The translations under genes and the position numbers were made by a program. Shown here one piece after another: positions 54,393 to 63,743 of a DNA stretch of 64,000 nt. The notes under the pieces were generated by a model, which saw only the letters and a list, made by a program, of their open reading frames with translations, had not been told where the DNA came from and ran no database searches. The DNA comes from DATLNF01 sp963765815 (GTDB lineage: Bacteria; Actinomycetota; Actinomycetes; BP-191): assembly GCA_963765815.1 (NCBI GenBank), contig CAVXXT010000008.1:558001-622000 (forward strand). Reading direction: 5' to 3'. The stretch's first letter is position 1; each line of letters starts with the position of its first letter.

Positions 54393-55259
54393 ATGACCGA
54401 CACCGCCAGCACCGCAGGCGCGACGCCGTACGCCGGCGTGCCGCTCAAGCACCAGGACGTCCGGTTCGCCGTCACGCCGGAGGACGCCGTCGCCGCCGCG
54501 CACTCTCAGCGCGGCCGACTGCTTGAGACGGTGCGGGACCTGACCGCGGACGAGTGGGTCGCGCAGAGCCGATGCGCTGCGTGGACCGTGCAGGACCTTG
54601 TGCGCCACCTGACCCACATCGGTGGGGTGCAGGCCGACAGCATGGCGGCGGCGAGAGCGGGGGAGCGCTTCTCCTTCTTCTCGACGTTCGACCCGAAGGG
54701 CACCCCGGACGCACTTCTCAAGGAGGCCGGGGCTGAGGAGATCGGCGTCACGCTCGACGCGTTCGCGCATTCGACCGAGCGGCTGCTCGCCGCGGTCGAC
54801 GAGCTCGCGGCGGTCGGCGACGACGGCCTGCTCGTCTCGACTCCCGCGGGCCGGCAACCGTGGCACCGCTCGCTGCTGCACGGGTTGTTCGACTCCGCGG
54901 TGCACGAGCGCGACATCGTCGAGCCGCTGCCTGCGCGCTCGGCGCCGGTCGTCGGGCCGAACGAGGTGCGCGCGATCGCGTCGTACCAAGTGCTGCTGGT
55001 GGCTCGGATCCTCGCGGTGGTCGGCGCGCCCGTGGACCTCGGCCTCGAGCTGACCGGCGGGCCGAGCCTGCACGTGGTCGTCGACGGACCGGTCGTCTCG
55101 GTGCAGCCGCTCGACGACAGCGCGACGCCCACCACGCGCGCCACTGGTGAGGTGAACACGGTGCTCGACGCGATGTCCGGCCGCGGTGACCTGGCCTCGG
55201 TGCTGGACGGCCCGCCCGAGGTCGCGATGGGCCTGAGCGCGCTGGCGTCCCTCGTCTAA
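54393..55259 (+). CDS. Mycothiol-dependent maleylpyruvate isomerase-family protein (DinB-like)
   Basis: A 288-residue protein of the MDMPI fold, with DLVRHLTHIGGVQ and LLHGLFDSAVHERDIVEPL, whose histidines are the expected metal ligands, and an MDMPI C-terminal domain after about residue 190. Members use mycothiol as a thiol cofactor; the substrate is unknown. A TACGGT box lies 6 nt before the ATG (leaderless). Its position between the scoA and scoB genes on the other strand is unusual. Confidence 0.82.
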   Translation: MTDTASTAGATPYAGVPLKHQDVRFAVTPEDAVAAAHSQRGRLLETVRDLTADEWVAQSRCAAWTVQDLVRHLTHIGGVQADSMAAARAGERFSFFSTFDPKGTPDALLKEAGAEEIGVTLDAFAHSTERLLAAVDELAAVGDDGLLVSTPAGRQPWHRSLLHGLFDSAVHERDIVEPLPARSAPVVGPNEVRAIASYQVLLVARILAVVGAPVDLGLELTGGPSLHVVVDGPVVSVQPLDDSATPTTRATGEVNTVLDAMSGRGDLASVLDGPPEVAMGLSALASLV

Positions 55260-55291
55260 TCGCGCCGGGTCAGTCCCTTGCTGAACGAAAC

Positions 55292-55343
55292 GCGACCGGG
55301 TCGCAAAACGTGCATTTCCCTGCACGGTGTGCGACCGGGTCGC
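55292..55343. repeat. Two GCGACCGGGTCGC palindromes around a small hairpin
   Basis: Copies at 55292-55304 and 55331-55343 with a CGTGCA/TGCACG hairpin (loop TTTCCC) between them, in the gap between the convergent MDMPI and scoA genes. The first copy also shares the GAACGAAA lead-in seen at 44685. It could act as a bidirectional terminator. Confidence 0.7.
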
Positions 55344-55362
55344 GAATCTTGCGGCGCCGACG

Positions 55363-56112
55363 TTAGCGGACGGTACGCCGCTCGATCCGCTTCTCGTCCT
55401 CGGTCAACGACACCGGGACCACCCGCTGCACGAAGATGCCCGGAGTGTGGACGTCGTTGGGGTCCAGCTCGCCCGGCTCGACCAGCTCCTCGACCTCGGC
55501 GATCGTGATCCGGCCGGCGGCGGCGCAGAGCGGGTTGAAGTTTCGCGCCGACATCCGGTAGACGAGGTTGCCCTGCGAGTCGCCCTTCCAGGCGCGGACC
55601 AGCGCGAAGTCGGTGGTGATCGACTCTTCGAGGACGTAGTCGCGGCCGGCGAAGGAGCGGGTCTCCTTCTTCGGGCTGGCCAGCGCGACGCCGCCGCTGC
55701 CGTCGTACCGCCATGGCAGTCCGCCGTCGGCGACCTGCGTGCCGACGCCGGCCGGCGTGTAGAAGCCGGGGATCCCCGCGCCGCCGGCGCGCAGCCGCTC
55801 CGCGAGCGTCCCCTGCGGGGTGAGCTCCACCTCGAGCTCGCCGGAGAGGAACTGCCGCTCGAACTCCTTGTTCTCCCCGACGTAGCTCGACGTCATCCGC
55901 CGCAGCCGCTTGGCGAAGAGCAGCAGGCCAAGCCCCCAGTCGTCGACGCCGCAGTTGTTGGAGACGACCGAGAGGTCGTCGACGCCGGTGTCGAGCAGCG
56001 CCTTGATCAGCGCGCTCGGGATGCCGCAGAGGCCGAAGCCGCCCACGGCGAGCGACGCGCCCGCAGGGATGTCGGCGACCGCGGCCGCCGGGTCACGCAC
56101 CACCTTGTCCAT
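55363..56112 (-). CDS. scoA: 3-oxoacid CoA-transferase subunit A
   Basis: 249 residues; SLAVGGFGLCGIPSALIKAL, LSVVSNNCGVDDWGLGLLL and GAGIPGFYTPAGVGTQV match the ScoA/PcaI subunit. It pairs with ScoB to move CoA from succinyl-CoA to acetoacetate. The ATG at 56112 was chosen for homology; minus-strand TAGGGT (56120-56125) ends 7 nt before it (leaderless). The enzyme would use the acetoacetate made by the HMG-CoA lyase encoded elsewhere in this window. Confidence 0.92.
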   Translation of the reverse strand: MDKVVRDPAAAVADIPAGASLAVGGFGLCGIPSALIKALLDTGVDDLSVVSNNCGVDDWGLGLLLFAKRLRRMTSSYVGENKEFERQFLSGELEVELTPQGTLAERLRAGGAGIPGFYTPAGVGTQVADGGLPWRYDGSGGVALASPKKETRSFAGRDYVLEESITTDFALVRAWKGDSQGNLVYRMSARNFNPLCAAAGRITIAEVEELVEPGELDPNDVHTPGIFVQRVVPVSLTEDEKRIERRTVR

Positions 56113-56158
56113 GGCCGGAACCCTAACGCCAGACCCGGCCCTGGCATGCTCCGCTCTC

Positions 56159-57070
56159 ATGGAGACGCTGCGGACGCCGGACGAGCGGTTCGCCGGCCTG
56201 CCCGGCTACGACCACGAGCCGCGGTACGCCGAGGTGCCGGCCGGCGACGGGGCCAGGTCACTCCGGATGGCGTACGTCGACGCCGGGCCGGCCGACGGCC
56301 CCGTTGTGGTGCTGCTGCACGGCGAGCCGTCGTGGGGCTACCTCTACCGCCACGTGCTCCCGCCGCTCGTCGACGCCGGGCTGCGCGCGGTCGTGCCCGA
56401 CCTGGTCGGCTTCGGCCGCTCGGACAAGCCCGCCGAGGTCGCCGACTACACCTACGCGCGGCACGTCGAGTGGACCCGCTCCCTGCTCTTCGACGCGCTG
56501 GACCTGCGCGACGCGACCGTCGTCGGCCAGGACTGGGGCGGGCTGATCGGGCTGCGCCTCGTCGCCGAGCACCCCGACCGCTTCGCCCGGGTGGTGGCCG
56601 CCAACACCGGGCTGCCCACCGGCGACCAGCCGATCCCGGACCTGTGGTGGCGCTTCCACGACTACGTCGCGCGCACTCCGGAGCTGCCGATCGGCTTCCT
56701 GGTCGCATCCGGCTGCGCGGTGCCGATGACGGACGAGACCCGGGCGGCGTACGAGGCGCCGTTCCCGGATGCGGCGTACCAGGCCGGCGCGAAGGCGTTC
56801 CCTGACCTGGTGCCGACGTCGCCCGATGACCCGGCCGCAGCGGCGAACCGCGCGGCGTGGGAGGTGCTGGCGCGCTGGGACAAGCCGTTCCTGACCGCGT
56901 TCTCCGACGGGGACCCGATCACCCGCGGGGCCGACGTGATGATGCAAGGGCTGGTGCCGGGGGCGGCCGGCCAGCAGCACACGACGATCACCGGCGCGGG
57001 GCACTTCCTGCAGGAGGACAAGGGCACCGAGCTCGGCCGCGTGATCGCCGACTTCGTCCGGTCGACATGA
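56159..57070 (+). CDS. Haloalkane dehalogenase (alpha/beta hydrolase)
   Basis: Hydrolytic C-halogen cleavage. 303 residues. HGEPSWGYLYRHV carries the oxyanion hole and a halide-contacting Glu/Trp region; VVGQDWGGLIGLRL the nucleophile Asp with the Trp next to it that binds halide; ITGAGHFLQEDKG the catalytic His. The DWGG form fits the HLD-I subfamily (DhlA/DhmA). Natural substrate unknown. The ABC ATPase start overlaps its stop by 4 nt (ATGA), so the three genes are one operon. Confidence 0.87.
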   Translation: METLRTPDERFAGLPGYDHEPRYAEVPAGDGARSLRMAYVDAGPADGPVVVLLHGEPSWGYLYRHVLPPLVDAGLRAVVPDLVGFGRSDKPAEVADYTYARHVEWTRSLLFDALDLRDATVVGQDWGGLIGLRLVAEHPDRFARVVAANTGLPTGDQPIPDLWWRFHDYVARTPELPIGFLVASGCAVPMTDETRAAYEAPFPDAAYQAGAKAFPDLVPTSPDDPAAAANRAAWEVLARWDKPFLTAFSDGDPITRGADVMMQGLVPGAAGQQHTTITGAGHFLQEDKGTELGRVIADFVRST

Positions 57071-58035
57071 CCGCGCCCGTCGTCATCGAGGTCGCCGACC
57101 TGGTCAAGCAGTACAAGAAGTCCACGGCGCGCGCGGTCGACGGTGTCGGCTTCGAGGTGCACCGCGGCGAGTTCTTCGCGCTGCTCGGGCCCAACGGCGC
57201 GGGCAAGACGACGACGATCTCCATCCTCACAACCACGCTGCTGCCGACGTCGGGGACGGTGCGCGTCGTGGGTCACGACGTCGTCACCGAGGCGGCTGCG
57301 GTGCGCGAGCGGGTCGGCATCATCTTCCAGCAGCCCAGCCTCGACCTGAACCTCACCGGCGAGCAGAACGTGCGCCTTCACGCGATCCTCTACGGCGTCG
57401 CGCCGTACCGGACGTCGTACCGCGCGATGCCCTCGTCGTACCGGGACAAGGTCGCCGAGCTGGCCCAGCTGCTCGGTCTCGGCGACGAGGTCTTCAAGCC
57501 GGTGCGCACGCTGTCCGGCGGCATGAAGCGCAAGCTCGAGATCCTGCGCAGCCTGCTGCACCGGCCCGAGGTGCTCTTCCTCGACGAGCCCGCCGCGGGG
57601 CTCGACCCGCTGAGCCGGCGAGACCTGTGGACCTACCTGCGCACGGTGCAGGAGGAGAGCGGTACGACGGTCTTCCTCACGACGCACTACCTCGAAGAGG
57701 CCGAGGACGCCGACCGGGTCTGCGTCATCGCCGGCGGGCAGGTGCAGGCGTCGGGCAGTCCGCTGGAGCTGACCCGGCGGCTGGTGGGCCAGCAGCAGCT
57801 GGTCATCGACGCCGAGGACCGGGCCGCGCTGTCCACGGAGCTGAGGCGAAAGCGGATCGCGTCGACGGGTGACGGGCCGTTCCATCTCGTCGCGGCAGAT
57901 ACGGAGGTGGCGCCGCTGCTCGCGCGGATCAAGACGCCGCTGACCTTGGTCCGGACACACGCGCCGACGCTCGAGGACGCCTACCTCGACATCATCGCGA
58001 GCGCCGGGCACGACGAGGAGGCGGTCGGTGCCTGA
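57067..58035 (+). CDS. ABC transporter ATP-binding protein (DrrA-like)
   Basis: A 322-residue nucleotide-binding subunit: Walker A GPNGAGKTTTIS, Q-loop FQQPSLDLNLTG, signature LSGGMKRKLEILRSLL, Walker B VLFLDEPAAGLDP and switch His in LTTHYLEEAEDA. A C-terminal DUF4162-type segment (about residues 235-305) follows, as in drug exporters. It works with the permease encoded next, which it overlaps by 8 nt. Confidence 0.92.
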   Translation: MTAPVVIEVADLVKQYKKSTARAVDGVGFEVHRGEFFALLGPNGAGKTTTISILTTTLLPTSGTVRVVGHDVVTEAAAVRERVGIIFQQPSLDLNLTGEQNVRLHAILYGVAPYRTSYRAMPSSYRDKVAELAQLLGLGDEVFKPVRTLSGGMKRKLEILRSLLHRPEVLFLDEPAAGLDPLSRRDLWTYLRTVQEESGTTVFLTTHYLEEAEDADRVCVIAGGQVQASGSPLELTRRLVGQQQLVIDAEDRAALSTELRRKRIASTGDGPFHLVAADTEVAPLLARIKTPLTLVRTHAPTLEDAYLDIIASAGHDEEAVGA

Positions 58036-58849
58036 CACCGTGACGCTCCCACCGGACACGTCGATGCGACGGCCGAGCAACCTCGCCGCGATCCTCACCA
58101 TTGCCCAGCGCGACGTGACGAAGCTGCTCTCGGACAAGCCTCGACTGGTTGGCTCGTTCGTGCTGCCGTTCCTGATGGTCGTGATCCTCGGGCGCAGCTT
58201 TCAAGGACTGACCGGGGTCGACGACTTCGACTACGTCACCTTTGTGTTCACCGGTGTCTACGCGCAGACCGTCTTCCAGTCGGCGGCGACCGGGCTGGTG
58301 TCCCTGCTCGACGACCGGGACAACGACTTCAGCCAGGAGCTGTTCGTCGCGCCGGTCTCTCGCTACGCGATCGTCAGCGGAAAGATCCTCGGTGAGTCGC
58401 TCGTCGCGATCGTCCAGGCGGCCGGCGTCGTCGTCTTCGGCGTCATCATCGGCGCGGACATCCCGCTGCGCGCCCTGCCCGGGCTCGCGCTGGTCACGGT
58501 CGTGATGTGCCTGGTCGGCGGCGCCTTCGGTCTGCTGCTGCTCGCGCCGGCCCGCAACCGCCGGTTCGCCGAGCAGATCTTCAACTTCGTCTTCCTGCCG
58601 CAGTTCCTGCTGGCCGGGGTGTTCAACCCGATCCGCGCGCTGCCGACGTACCTCGACGTGCTCTCGCGGCTCGCACCCCTGCGTTATGCCGTCGACCTCA
58701 CGCGCTCGGTCTTCTACATCGGCTCGCCGGATCGCGACGACGTCGTCGTCGACGGTCTCGCTTTCAACGCGATAGTGCTCGCGGTCCTCTTCGTCGTCTG
58801 CGTCACCGCCGGCACCGCGCTCTTCGTGAAGAAGGAGCGCGACCGCTGA
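58028..58849 (+). CDS. ABC-2 type transporter permease (DrrB-like)
   Basis: A 273-residue permease with about six membrane helices, e.g. VLPFLMVVILGRSF, VVFGVIIGADIPL and AIVLAVLFVVCVTAGTALF. The cytoplasmic loop VSLLDDRDNDFSQELFVAP is typical of ABC-2 exporters. GTG start overlaps the ATPase gene. With the ATPase it forms a DrrAB-like exporter; substrate unknown. The adjacent haloalkane dehalogenase may process or relate to the cargo, but this is inference. Confidence 0.87.
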   Translation: MPDTVTLPPDTSMRRPSNLAAILTIAQRDVTKLLSDKPRLVGSFVLPFLMVVILGRSFQGLTGVDDFDYVTFVFTGVYAQTVFQSAATGLVSLLDDRDNDFSQELFVAPVSRYAIVSGKILGESLVAIVQAAGVVVFGVIIGADIPLRALPGLALVTVVMCLVGGAFGLLLLAPARNRRFAEQIFNFVFLPQFLLAGVFNPIRALPTYLDVLSRLAPLRYAVDLTRSVFYIGSPDRDDVVVDGLAFNAIVLAVLFVVCVTAGTALFVKKERDR

Positions 58850-58923
58850 TCCGCCGAACCATGTCCGGATCTGTGACAAGTCCGTGCTTGGGGCACTCCA
58901 TAGTTCGGGCGGGCTCATCCGAC

Positions 58924-59610
58924 CTAGCCGAGGGTGCGAGTCACCCGCTCGGCGGTGAGCCGCGACTCGGGTACGTCGTCGCTGCTGCACAGCAGGACCC
59001 CCGCGCCCGCGAGCAGCGGGGCGAGACCGCCCGCCACCAGGCCGTCCGGCGTCCACGGCTCCAGCCGGACGTAGGCGCGATCGCCCGCGGTGAGCCCGAG
59101 CCCCGCCGCCCGTTCGACGAGTGACGGCTCGTCGGAGCCGGGCACCGGCGTGAAGTGGTCGCCGTGGCCCGGGACCTCCTCGGCGAAGTCCAGTACGCCG
59201 GGCCGTGGCTGGGCCAGCCGCCCGCCCATCGGCCGCAGCGACAGCGCCACCGTCTCGACGCCGCGCGGTACGTCGAGACCGGCGTCGAGCGCCGGCTCGG
59301 TGACGAACGCGGCGACGACGTCCGAGGGCAGCGGTCCCGAGGGGGAGAGCGGTACGACGGTCGCCCCGGCGAGCCAGACCGCGAGCTGCACCACTGGCGT
59401 CTGCCAGTGCCGAGGCAAGGCCACGGCGACCCGGTCGCCGGGCTGGACGTCGAGGGTGTCCCGCAGCAGGTTCGCCGTCTTCGCGACCCAGTTGGCCGTC
59501 GTGGCGACGGAGAGCTCGACCCGCTCGCCGGACGCGTCGTCGTACCACGTGATCAGCGGGCGGGACGCGTCGATCGAGAAGGCGTGCTGGATGTGCTCGG
59601 GCAGGCTCAT
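58924..59610 (-). CDS. TIGR03089 family protein (truncated AMP-binding-like)
   Basis: A 228-residue protein with the N-terminal shape of an AMP-binding enzyme (WVAKTANLLRDTLDVQPGD, VAVALPRHWQTPVVQLA, GATVVPLSP), but too short to contain the full adenylation site. TIGR03089 is a small actinobacterial family, typically next to LytR-type genes as here. Function unknown. The ATG overlaps the LCP stop by 4 nt. Confidence 0.82.
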   Translation of the reverse strand: MSLPEHIQHAFSIDASRPLITWYDDASGERVELSVATTANWVAKTANLLRDTLDVQPGDRVAVALPRHWQTPVVQLAVWLAGATVVPLSPSGPLPSDVVAAFVTEPALDAGLDVPRGVETVALSLRPMGGRLAQPRPGVLDFAEEVPGHGDHFTPVPGSDEPSLVERAAGLGLTAGDRAYVRLEPWTPDGLVAGGLAPLLAGAGVLLCSSDDVPESRLTAERVTRTLG

Positions 59611-61064
59611 GCGCAGGGGTCCTCGGCCGCGTTGTGTGTCTCGAAAGTGCCTGGTGCGATGCCGGTCCGTGGCGGAGTCCCGCTGACCGCCACCGGGATC
59701 ACGCCGGAGTACGACGAGCCGACCACGACCTCCAGCGTCCGGCCGAGCGTCGCGTCGACCTGGATCTTCGAGCCGGGGATGGCGGCTGACACGGTGCGCG
59801 CCGAGTCCTCGCGGTCGACGCCGTACCGGACGACGGTCGTGTCGTACGACGACGCGTCGGCGTCGCCGACCGACGACACCACGAAGCCCTTGTCGCGCAG
59901 CGCATCCGACGCGGTCCGCGCGAGTCCGCGGGTGCCTGTGCCGTTGAGGACGCGCAGCCTGATGGCGGCCGGCTGGACGGTGAGCGGCGGGCCGGGGACG
60001 TCGGGGTCGGCTGCGCCGGGGATCGGACCGTCGGTGCGGATCGCCTGCCAGAGCTGTGCGCCGGCCGCGTCGTCGAGGATGACGCCGCGTCGTCCGTTGC
60101 GGACGCCGTCGGGCGACTCGACCGGCGCGGTGATGAACGTGACGCGGGCCGGGTCGAGACCTTTCAGGTTCTCGGCGAGGTCGCGCATCGTGCCGAGGCC
60201 GAGTCCTTCGTCGAGCCGCACCGCGTCGGTGACCTCGCGCAGCACCTCGTCGAGCCGCAGCGGGTTGAGCAGGATGCCGGCGCTCAGCGCCTTGCGCAGC
60301 ATCGACGCGAGGAACTGCTGCTGCCGGTCGATCCGGCCGAAGTCGACGCGGCTGTCGATGGACCGGGTGCGGACGAAGGCGAGCGCCTGGGTGCCTTTCA
60401 GGGTGTGGCGGCCGGCCGGCAGGTCGAGCCCGGCCTTCGGATCCTTCGCCGGCTTGGGCAGGCACACGTCGACTCCGTGCAGCGCGTCGACCACGTCGAG
60501 GAAGCCGCCGAAGTCCACCTCGACGTAGTGGTCGATCCGGATCCCGGTGAGGTCCTCGATCGTCGCGCGCGCCACCAGGGCCCCGGCGTCCCGGTCCCTG
60601 CCCTTGCCGAAGGCCGAGTTGATCTTCGCGGTGCCGTGGCCGGGGATGTCGACGATGCTGTCGCGGGGAAAGCTGACCAGCACCGACTTCGACCGGTCGG
60701 CCGACAGGTGCAGCAGGATCAGCGTGTCGGAGCGCCGTCCGCCGCCGTCGTCCTCGGTCGCGAATCGCGCGAGCTCCTCGGCCGACAGCCCCTCGCGGGT
60801 GTCGCTGCCCAGCAGCAGCACGTTGAGCGCCCGGCCGGGCGCCGGATCAGGCCGCGACGGCTGACCCGGAGCCGGGCCCTGCGGCAGCTTCACGCGGTCG
60901 ATGCGGTGCTCGAGCCAGGCGAAGTAGCCGGCCAGGCCGAGGGTGAGAAGCAGCACCGACGCAGAGGTGATGACCGCGGTCCAGGACAGCCAGCGGGCGA
61001 CACGACGGCGTGGCGTGCGCCGTCCGGAGCCCGACGCGACGGGTGCCGCGTCGGCCTCGGTCAC
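59607..61064 (-). CDS. LytR-CpsA-Psr family protein, second of a tandem pair
   Basis: A 485-residue membrane protein, GTG start. One N-terminal helix (LSWTAVITSASVLLLTLGLA, about residues 27-46) leads to the extracytoplasmic LCP domain with GSDTREGLSAEE, RRSDTLILLHLSADRS and FPRDSIVDIPGHG (Arg and Asp of the pyrophosphate site), and a LytR_C domain (about 360-450) with IRLRVLNGTGTRGLAR. LCP enzymes attach polyprenyl-linked glycopolymers to peptidoglycan. It starts 1 nt after the preceding LCP gene. Confidence 0.9.
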   Translation of the reverse strand: MTEADAAPVASGSGRRTPRRRVARWLSWTAVITSASVLLLTLGLAGYFAWLEHRIDRVKLPQGPAPGQPSRPDPAPGRALNVLLLGSDTREGLSAEELARFATEDDGGGRRSDTLILLHLSADRSKSVLVSFPRDSIVDIPGHGTAKINSAFGKGRDRDAGALVARATIEDLTGIRIDHYVEVDFGGFLDVVDALHGVDVCLPKPAKDPKAGLDLPAGRHTLKGTQALAFVRTRSIDSRVDFGRIDRQQQFLASMLRKALSAGILLNPLRLDEVLREVTDAVRLDEGLGLGTMRDLAENLKGLDPARVTFITAPVESPDGVRNGRRGVILDDAAGAQLWQAIRTDGPIPGAADPDVPGPPLTVQPAAIRLRVLNGTGTRGLARTASDALRDKGFVVSSVGDADASSYDTTVVRYGVDREDSARTVSAAIPGSKIQVDATLGRTLEVVVGSSYSGVIPVAVSGTPPRTGIAPGTFETHNAAEDPCA

Positions 61065-61065
61065 G

Positions 61066-62544
61066 TCAGGGGGCGCAGGGGTCGTCGGCCGCCGTGCGCG
61101 GGGCCACCGTCGGCTTGGCTCCCGGCGCGGCGGTAGCCGGCGCCCCGGAGACCTTCACCGGCTGGACGCCCTCGAAGTCCGAGCCGAGCACGACGACGAC
61201 GGTCCGGCCGAGGGTGTCGTCGGGGACTAGCCGCGACCCGGGTATCGCCGCAGACACGGTGCGCGCGGCCTCGAAGCGGTCCGGCCCGTAGTGCACCTCG
61301 GTCACGGAGTACGTCGACTGCTTGGCGTTGGTGATGTCGCCGATGTCGAAGCCGACACCGGCGAGCGCCTCGGCGCCCTTGCGCGCGAAGCCCCTGGTGC
61401 CGGTGCCGTTGAGGACGTCGACCCGGATCTTCGACGGAGCGATCGTGAGAGCCGGACCCGTGGTCGGCTTGGCCGGGGCCGGCGCGTCCTCGTCGGGGAA
61501 GAACTCGTCGTCGCGGATCTTGGTGAAGAGGTCGGTCATCGCCGGCTCGTCGAGCAGCACGACGGACTGCCCGCCGCGCTTGGCCAGCCGGTCGATGGGG
61601 ACCGTCATGAACTGCACCTTCTGCGGGTCCAGGTCCTTGAGCCGGAAGGCGAGGTCCTTCATGTCGTTGAAGCTCAGGTCCTCGTCCACCTGGATCGAGC
61701 TGGTGACGGTCTTGAGGAAGCCGAGCAGCCGGTCGGGGCGGAGCAGGATGCCCTTGCTGGTCGCGCGGCGCAGCATGGCGCCGAGGAACTGCTGCTGCCG
61801 CTCGATCCGGTCTATGTCGCCGCGGGGGAGGCCGTGCCGCTGCCGGACGAAGGCCAGCGCCTGTGCGCCCTTGACGTGGCTGGTGCCGGCGGGCAGGTCG
61901 ATCCCGGACAGCGGCTCCTTCTGCGCCTTCGGCAGGCATACGTCGACGCCGTCGAGCGCGTCGACCATCTTGAAGAAGCCGGTGAAGTTGACCTCGAGGT
62001 AGTGGTCGACCCGCACCTGGGTGAGGGTCTCGATCGTCTTGATCGTCAACGCGGGGCCGCCGCGGGAGAACGCCGAGTTGAGCTTGCCCATGCCGCTGCC
62101 CGACGTGCCGGGGATCGCCACGAACGCGTCGCGCGGGAACGAGAGCAGCAGTGCCTTGTCCTGCTTCGCCGAGAGGTGGATGAGGATCACCGTGTCGGAG
62201 CGACGCCCGGGCTCGAACGTCGTCGACGCCTTCTCGAGCTCAGCACGAGAGGCTCCCTCGCGGGTGTCCGAGCCGACCAGGAGGAAGTTCTCCGCGTGAC
62301 CCGAGCCCGCGGACGGGCGGTCCTTGTCCGTGCCGAAGACGTCCTCGAGCCGGTTGATCCGGCCGTCGAAGTAGCGCACGAAGACGAAGCCCGCGGTGCT
62401 GGTCATGAGCACCAGCACCGACATCACGACGGCGACCCAGGACATGATCCGGGCCACCCGGCGGCCCCGGTGGGGACGCCCGATCGCCCCACGGGGGTTG
62501 AGCTCCGGGGGGAGGACGAGGCCGTGCGGGTTGGAGCTCGTCAC
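61066..62544 (-). CDS. LytR-CpsA-Psr family protein, first of a tandem pair
   Basis: A 492-residue paralog of the next gene; GTG start. Transmembrane helix near residues 35-57 (IMSWVAVVMSVLVLMTSTAG), LCP domain with VGSDTREGASRAELE, RRSDTVILIHLSAKQDK and FPRDAFVAIPGTSG, and LytR_C at about 365-455. The RmlA gene lies divergently upstream, and the TIGR03089 gene follows after the second LCP. The pair fits attachment of a wall glycopolymer made with the sugar genes in this window. Confidence 0.9.
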   Translation of the reverse strand: MTSSNPHGLVLPPELNPRGAIGRPHRGRRVARIMSWVAVVMSVLVLMTSTAGFVFVRYFDGRINRLEDVFGTDKDRPSAGSGHAENFLLVGSDTREGASRAELEKASTTFEPGRRSDTVILIHLSAKQDKALLLSFPRDAFVAIPGTSGSGMGKLNSAFSRGGPALTIKTIETLTQVRVDHYLEVNFTGFFKMVDALDGVDVCLPKAQKEPLSGIDLPAGTSHVKGAQALAFVRQRHGLPRGDIDRIERQQQFLGAMLRRATSKGILLRPDRLLGFLKTVTSSIQVDEDLSFNDMKDLAFRLKDLDPQKVQFMTVPIDRLAKRGGQSVVLLDEPAMTDLFTKIRDDEFFPDEDAPAPAKPTTGPALTIAPSKIRVDVLNGTGTRGFARKGAEALAGVGFDIGDITNAKQSTYSVTEVHYGPDRFEAARTVSAAIPGSRLVPDDTLGRTVVVVLGSDFEGVQPVKVSGAPATAAPGAKPTVAPRTAADDPCAP

Positions 62545-62653
62545 GCGCGAGTTCTCTTCTTCGAGCAGCGTCGGATGGCCGGGAGTCGGCGTACCCCAGG
62601 GTACCTGCCCGAGATGTGAGGTTCCGGCATGGCGGGGCCGGTGAGCGCGCTGT

Positions 62654-62659
62654 TAGCGT
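62654..62659 (+). promoter_or_regulatory. Candidate -10 element (TAGCGT) of a leaderless rmlA mRNA
   Basis: TAGCGT ends 7 nt before the ATG at 62667; no ribosome binding site lies between. Confidence 0.45.
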
Positions 62660-62666
62660 GCGCCGC

Positions 62667-63731
62667 ATGAAAGCTCTGGTGCTCGCCGGGGGGTCGGGCA
62701 CACGCCTGCGCCCCATCACCCACACGTCGGCCAAGCAGCTCGTGCCGGTCGCCAACAAGCCGATCCTCTTCTACGGCCTGGAGGCGATCCGCGACGCGGG
62801 GGTGACCGAGGTCGGGATCATCGTCGGCGACACCGCCCCGGAGATCGAGGCCGCCGTCGGCGACGGCTCCGCGCTGGGCATCGCCGTCACCTACATCCGC
62901 CAGGACGCCCCGAGCGGGCTCGCGCACTGCGTGCTGATCGCCAAGGACTTCCTTGGCGACGACTCGTTCGTCATGTACCTCGGCGACAACTTCATCATCG
63001 GCGGCATCACCGAGCTGGTCGCGGAGTTCCGCGAGAGCGACGCCGACGCGCAGATCCTGCTCACCAAGGTCGAGAACCCGTCGCAGTTCGGCGTAGCCGA
63101 GCTGGGGGCGGACGGCAAGGTCACGTCGCTGGTCGAGAAGCCGGCCGACCCGAAGAGCGACCTCGCCCTCGTCGGCGTCTACATGTTCCGTACGGCGATC
63201 CACGACGCCGTACGCGCGATCGCGCCGTCGGCGCGCGGCGAGCTCGAGATCACCGATGCGATCCAGTGGCTGGTCGACAACGGCAAGGACGTCCGGCCGC
63301 ACCTCGTCACCGGCTACTGGAAGGACACCGGCCGGCTCGAGGACATGCTCGAGTGCAACCGCAAGGTGCTGGAGTCGCTCGAGCCGTCGATCCGCGGCAC
63401 GGTCGATGTGGAGTCGCGGATCGTCGGCCGGGTCGTCATCGAGGAGGGCGCGACGATCGTCCGCTCGACCGTGCGCGGCCCGGCGATCATCGGCCGCGGT
63501 ACGACGATCACCGAGACCTACATCGGGCCGTTCACCGCCGTCTACCACTCGTGCACGATCCAGAACACGGAGATCGAGCACTCGATCGTGCTGGAGTCGA
63601 CGCGGATCGCGAACATCGCCCGGATCGAGGACTCGCTGATTGGCAAGGAGGTCGAGCTGTCCCGCTCGACCACCCTGCCGCGGGCCCTGCGCCTCATGCT
63701 CGGCGACCACAGCCGCGTCGCGATCCCGTAG
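62667..63731 (+). CDS. rmlA: Glucose-1-phosphate thymidylyltransferase, long form
   Basis: Makes dTDP-glucose from glucose-1-phosphate and dTTP, the first step to dTDP-deoxysugars. 354 residues. N-terminal GT-A domain: LVLAGGSGTRLRPITHTSAK, LGDNFIIGGI, LVEKPADPKSD and GYWKDTGRLEDML. The C-terminal about 110 residues form a hexapeptide-repeat (left-handed beta-helix) domain, absent from short RmlA, so it resembles StrD-type long enzymes. No rmlB, C or D follows. The terminator hairpin comes right after the stop. Confidence 0.9.
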   Translation: MKALVLAGGSGTRLRPITHTSAKQLVPVANKPILFYGLEAIRDAGVTEVGIIVGDTAPEIEAAVGDGSALGIAVTYIRQDAPSGLAHCVLIAKDFLGDDSFVMYLGDNFIIGGITELVAEFRESDADAQILLTKVENPSQFGVAELGADGKVTSLVEKPADPKSDLALVGVYMFRTAIHDAVRAIAPSARGELEITDAIQWLVDNGKDVRPHLVTGYWKDTGRLEDMLECNRKVLESLEPSIRGTVDVESRIVGRVVIEEGATIVRSTVRGPAIIGRGTTITETYIGPFTAVYHSCTIQNTEIEHSIVLESTRIANIARIEDSLIGKEVELSRSTTLPRALRLMLGDHSRVAIP

Positions 63732-63743
63732 ACGGCACAACAG

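Noticed and set aside
58850..58923. Terminator between the ABC permease and the TIGR03089 gene.
   Set aside because: No convincing hairpin with a stem longer than 5 bp was found in the gap.
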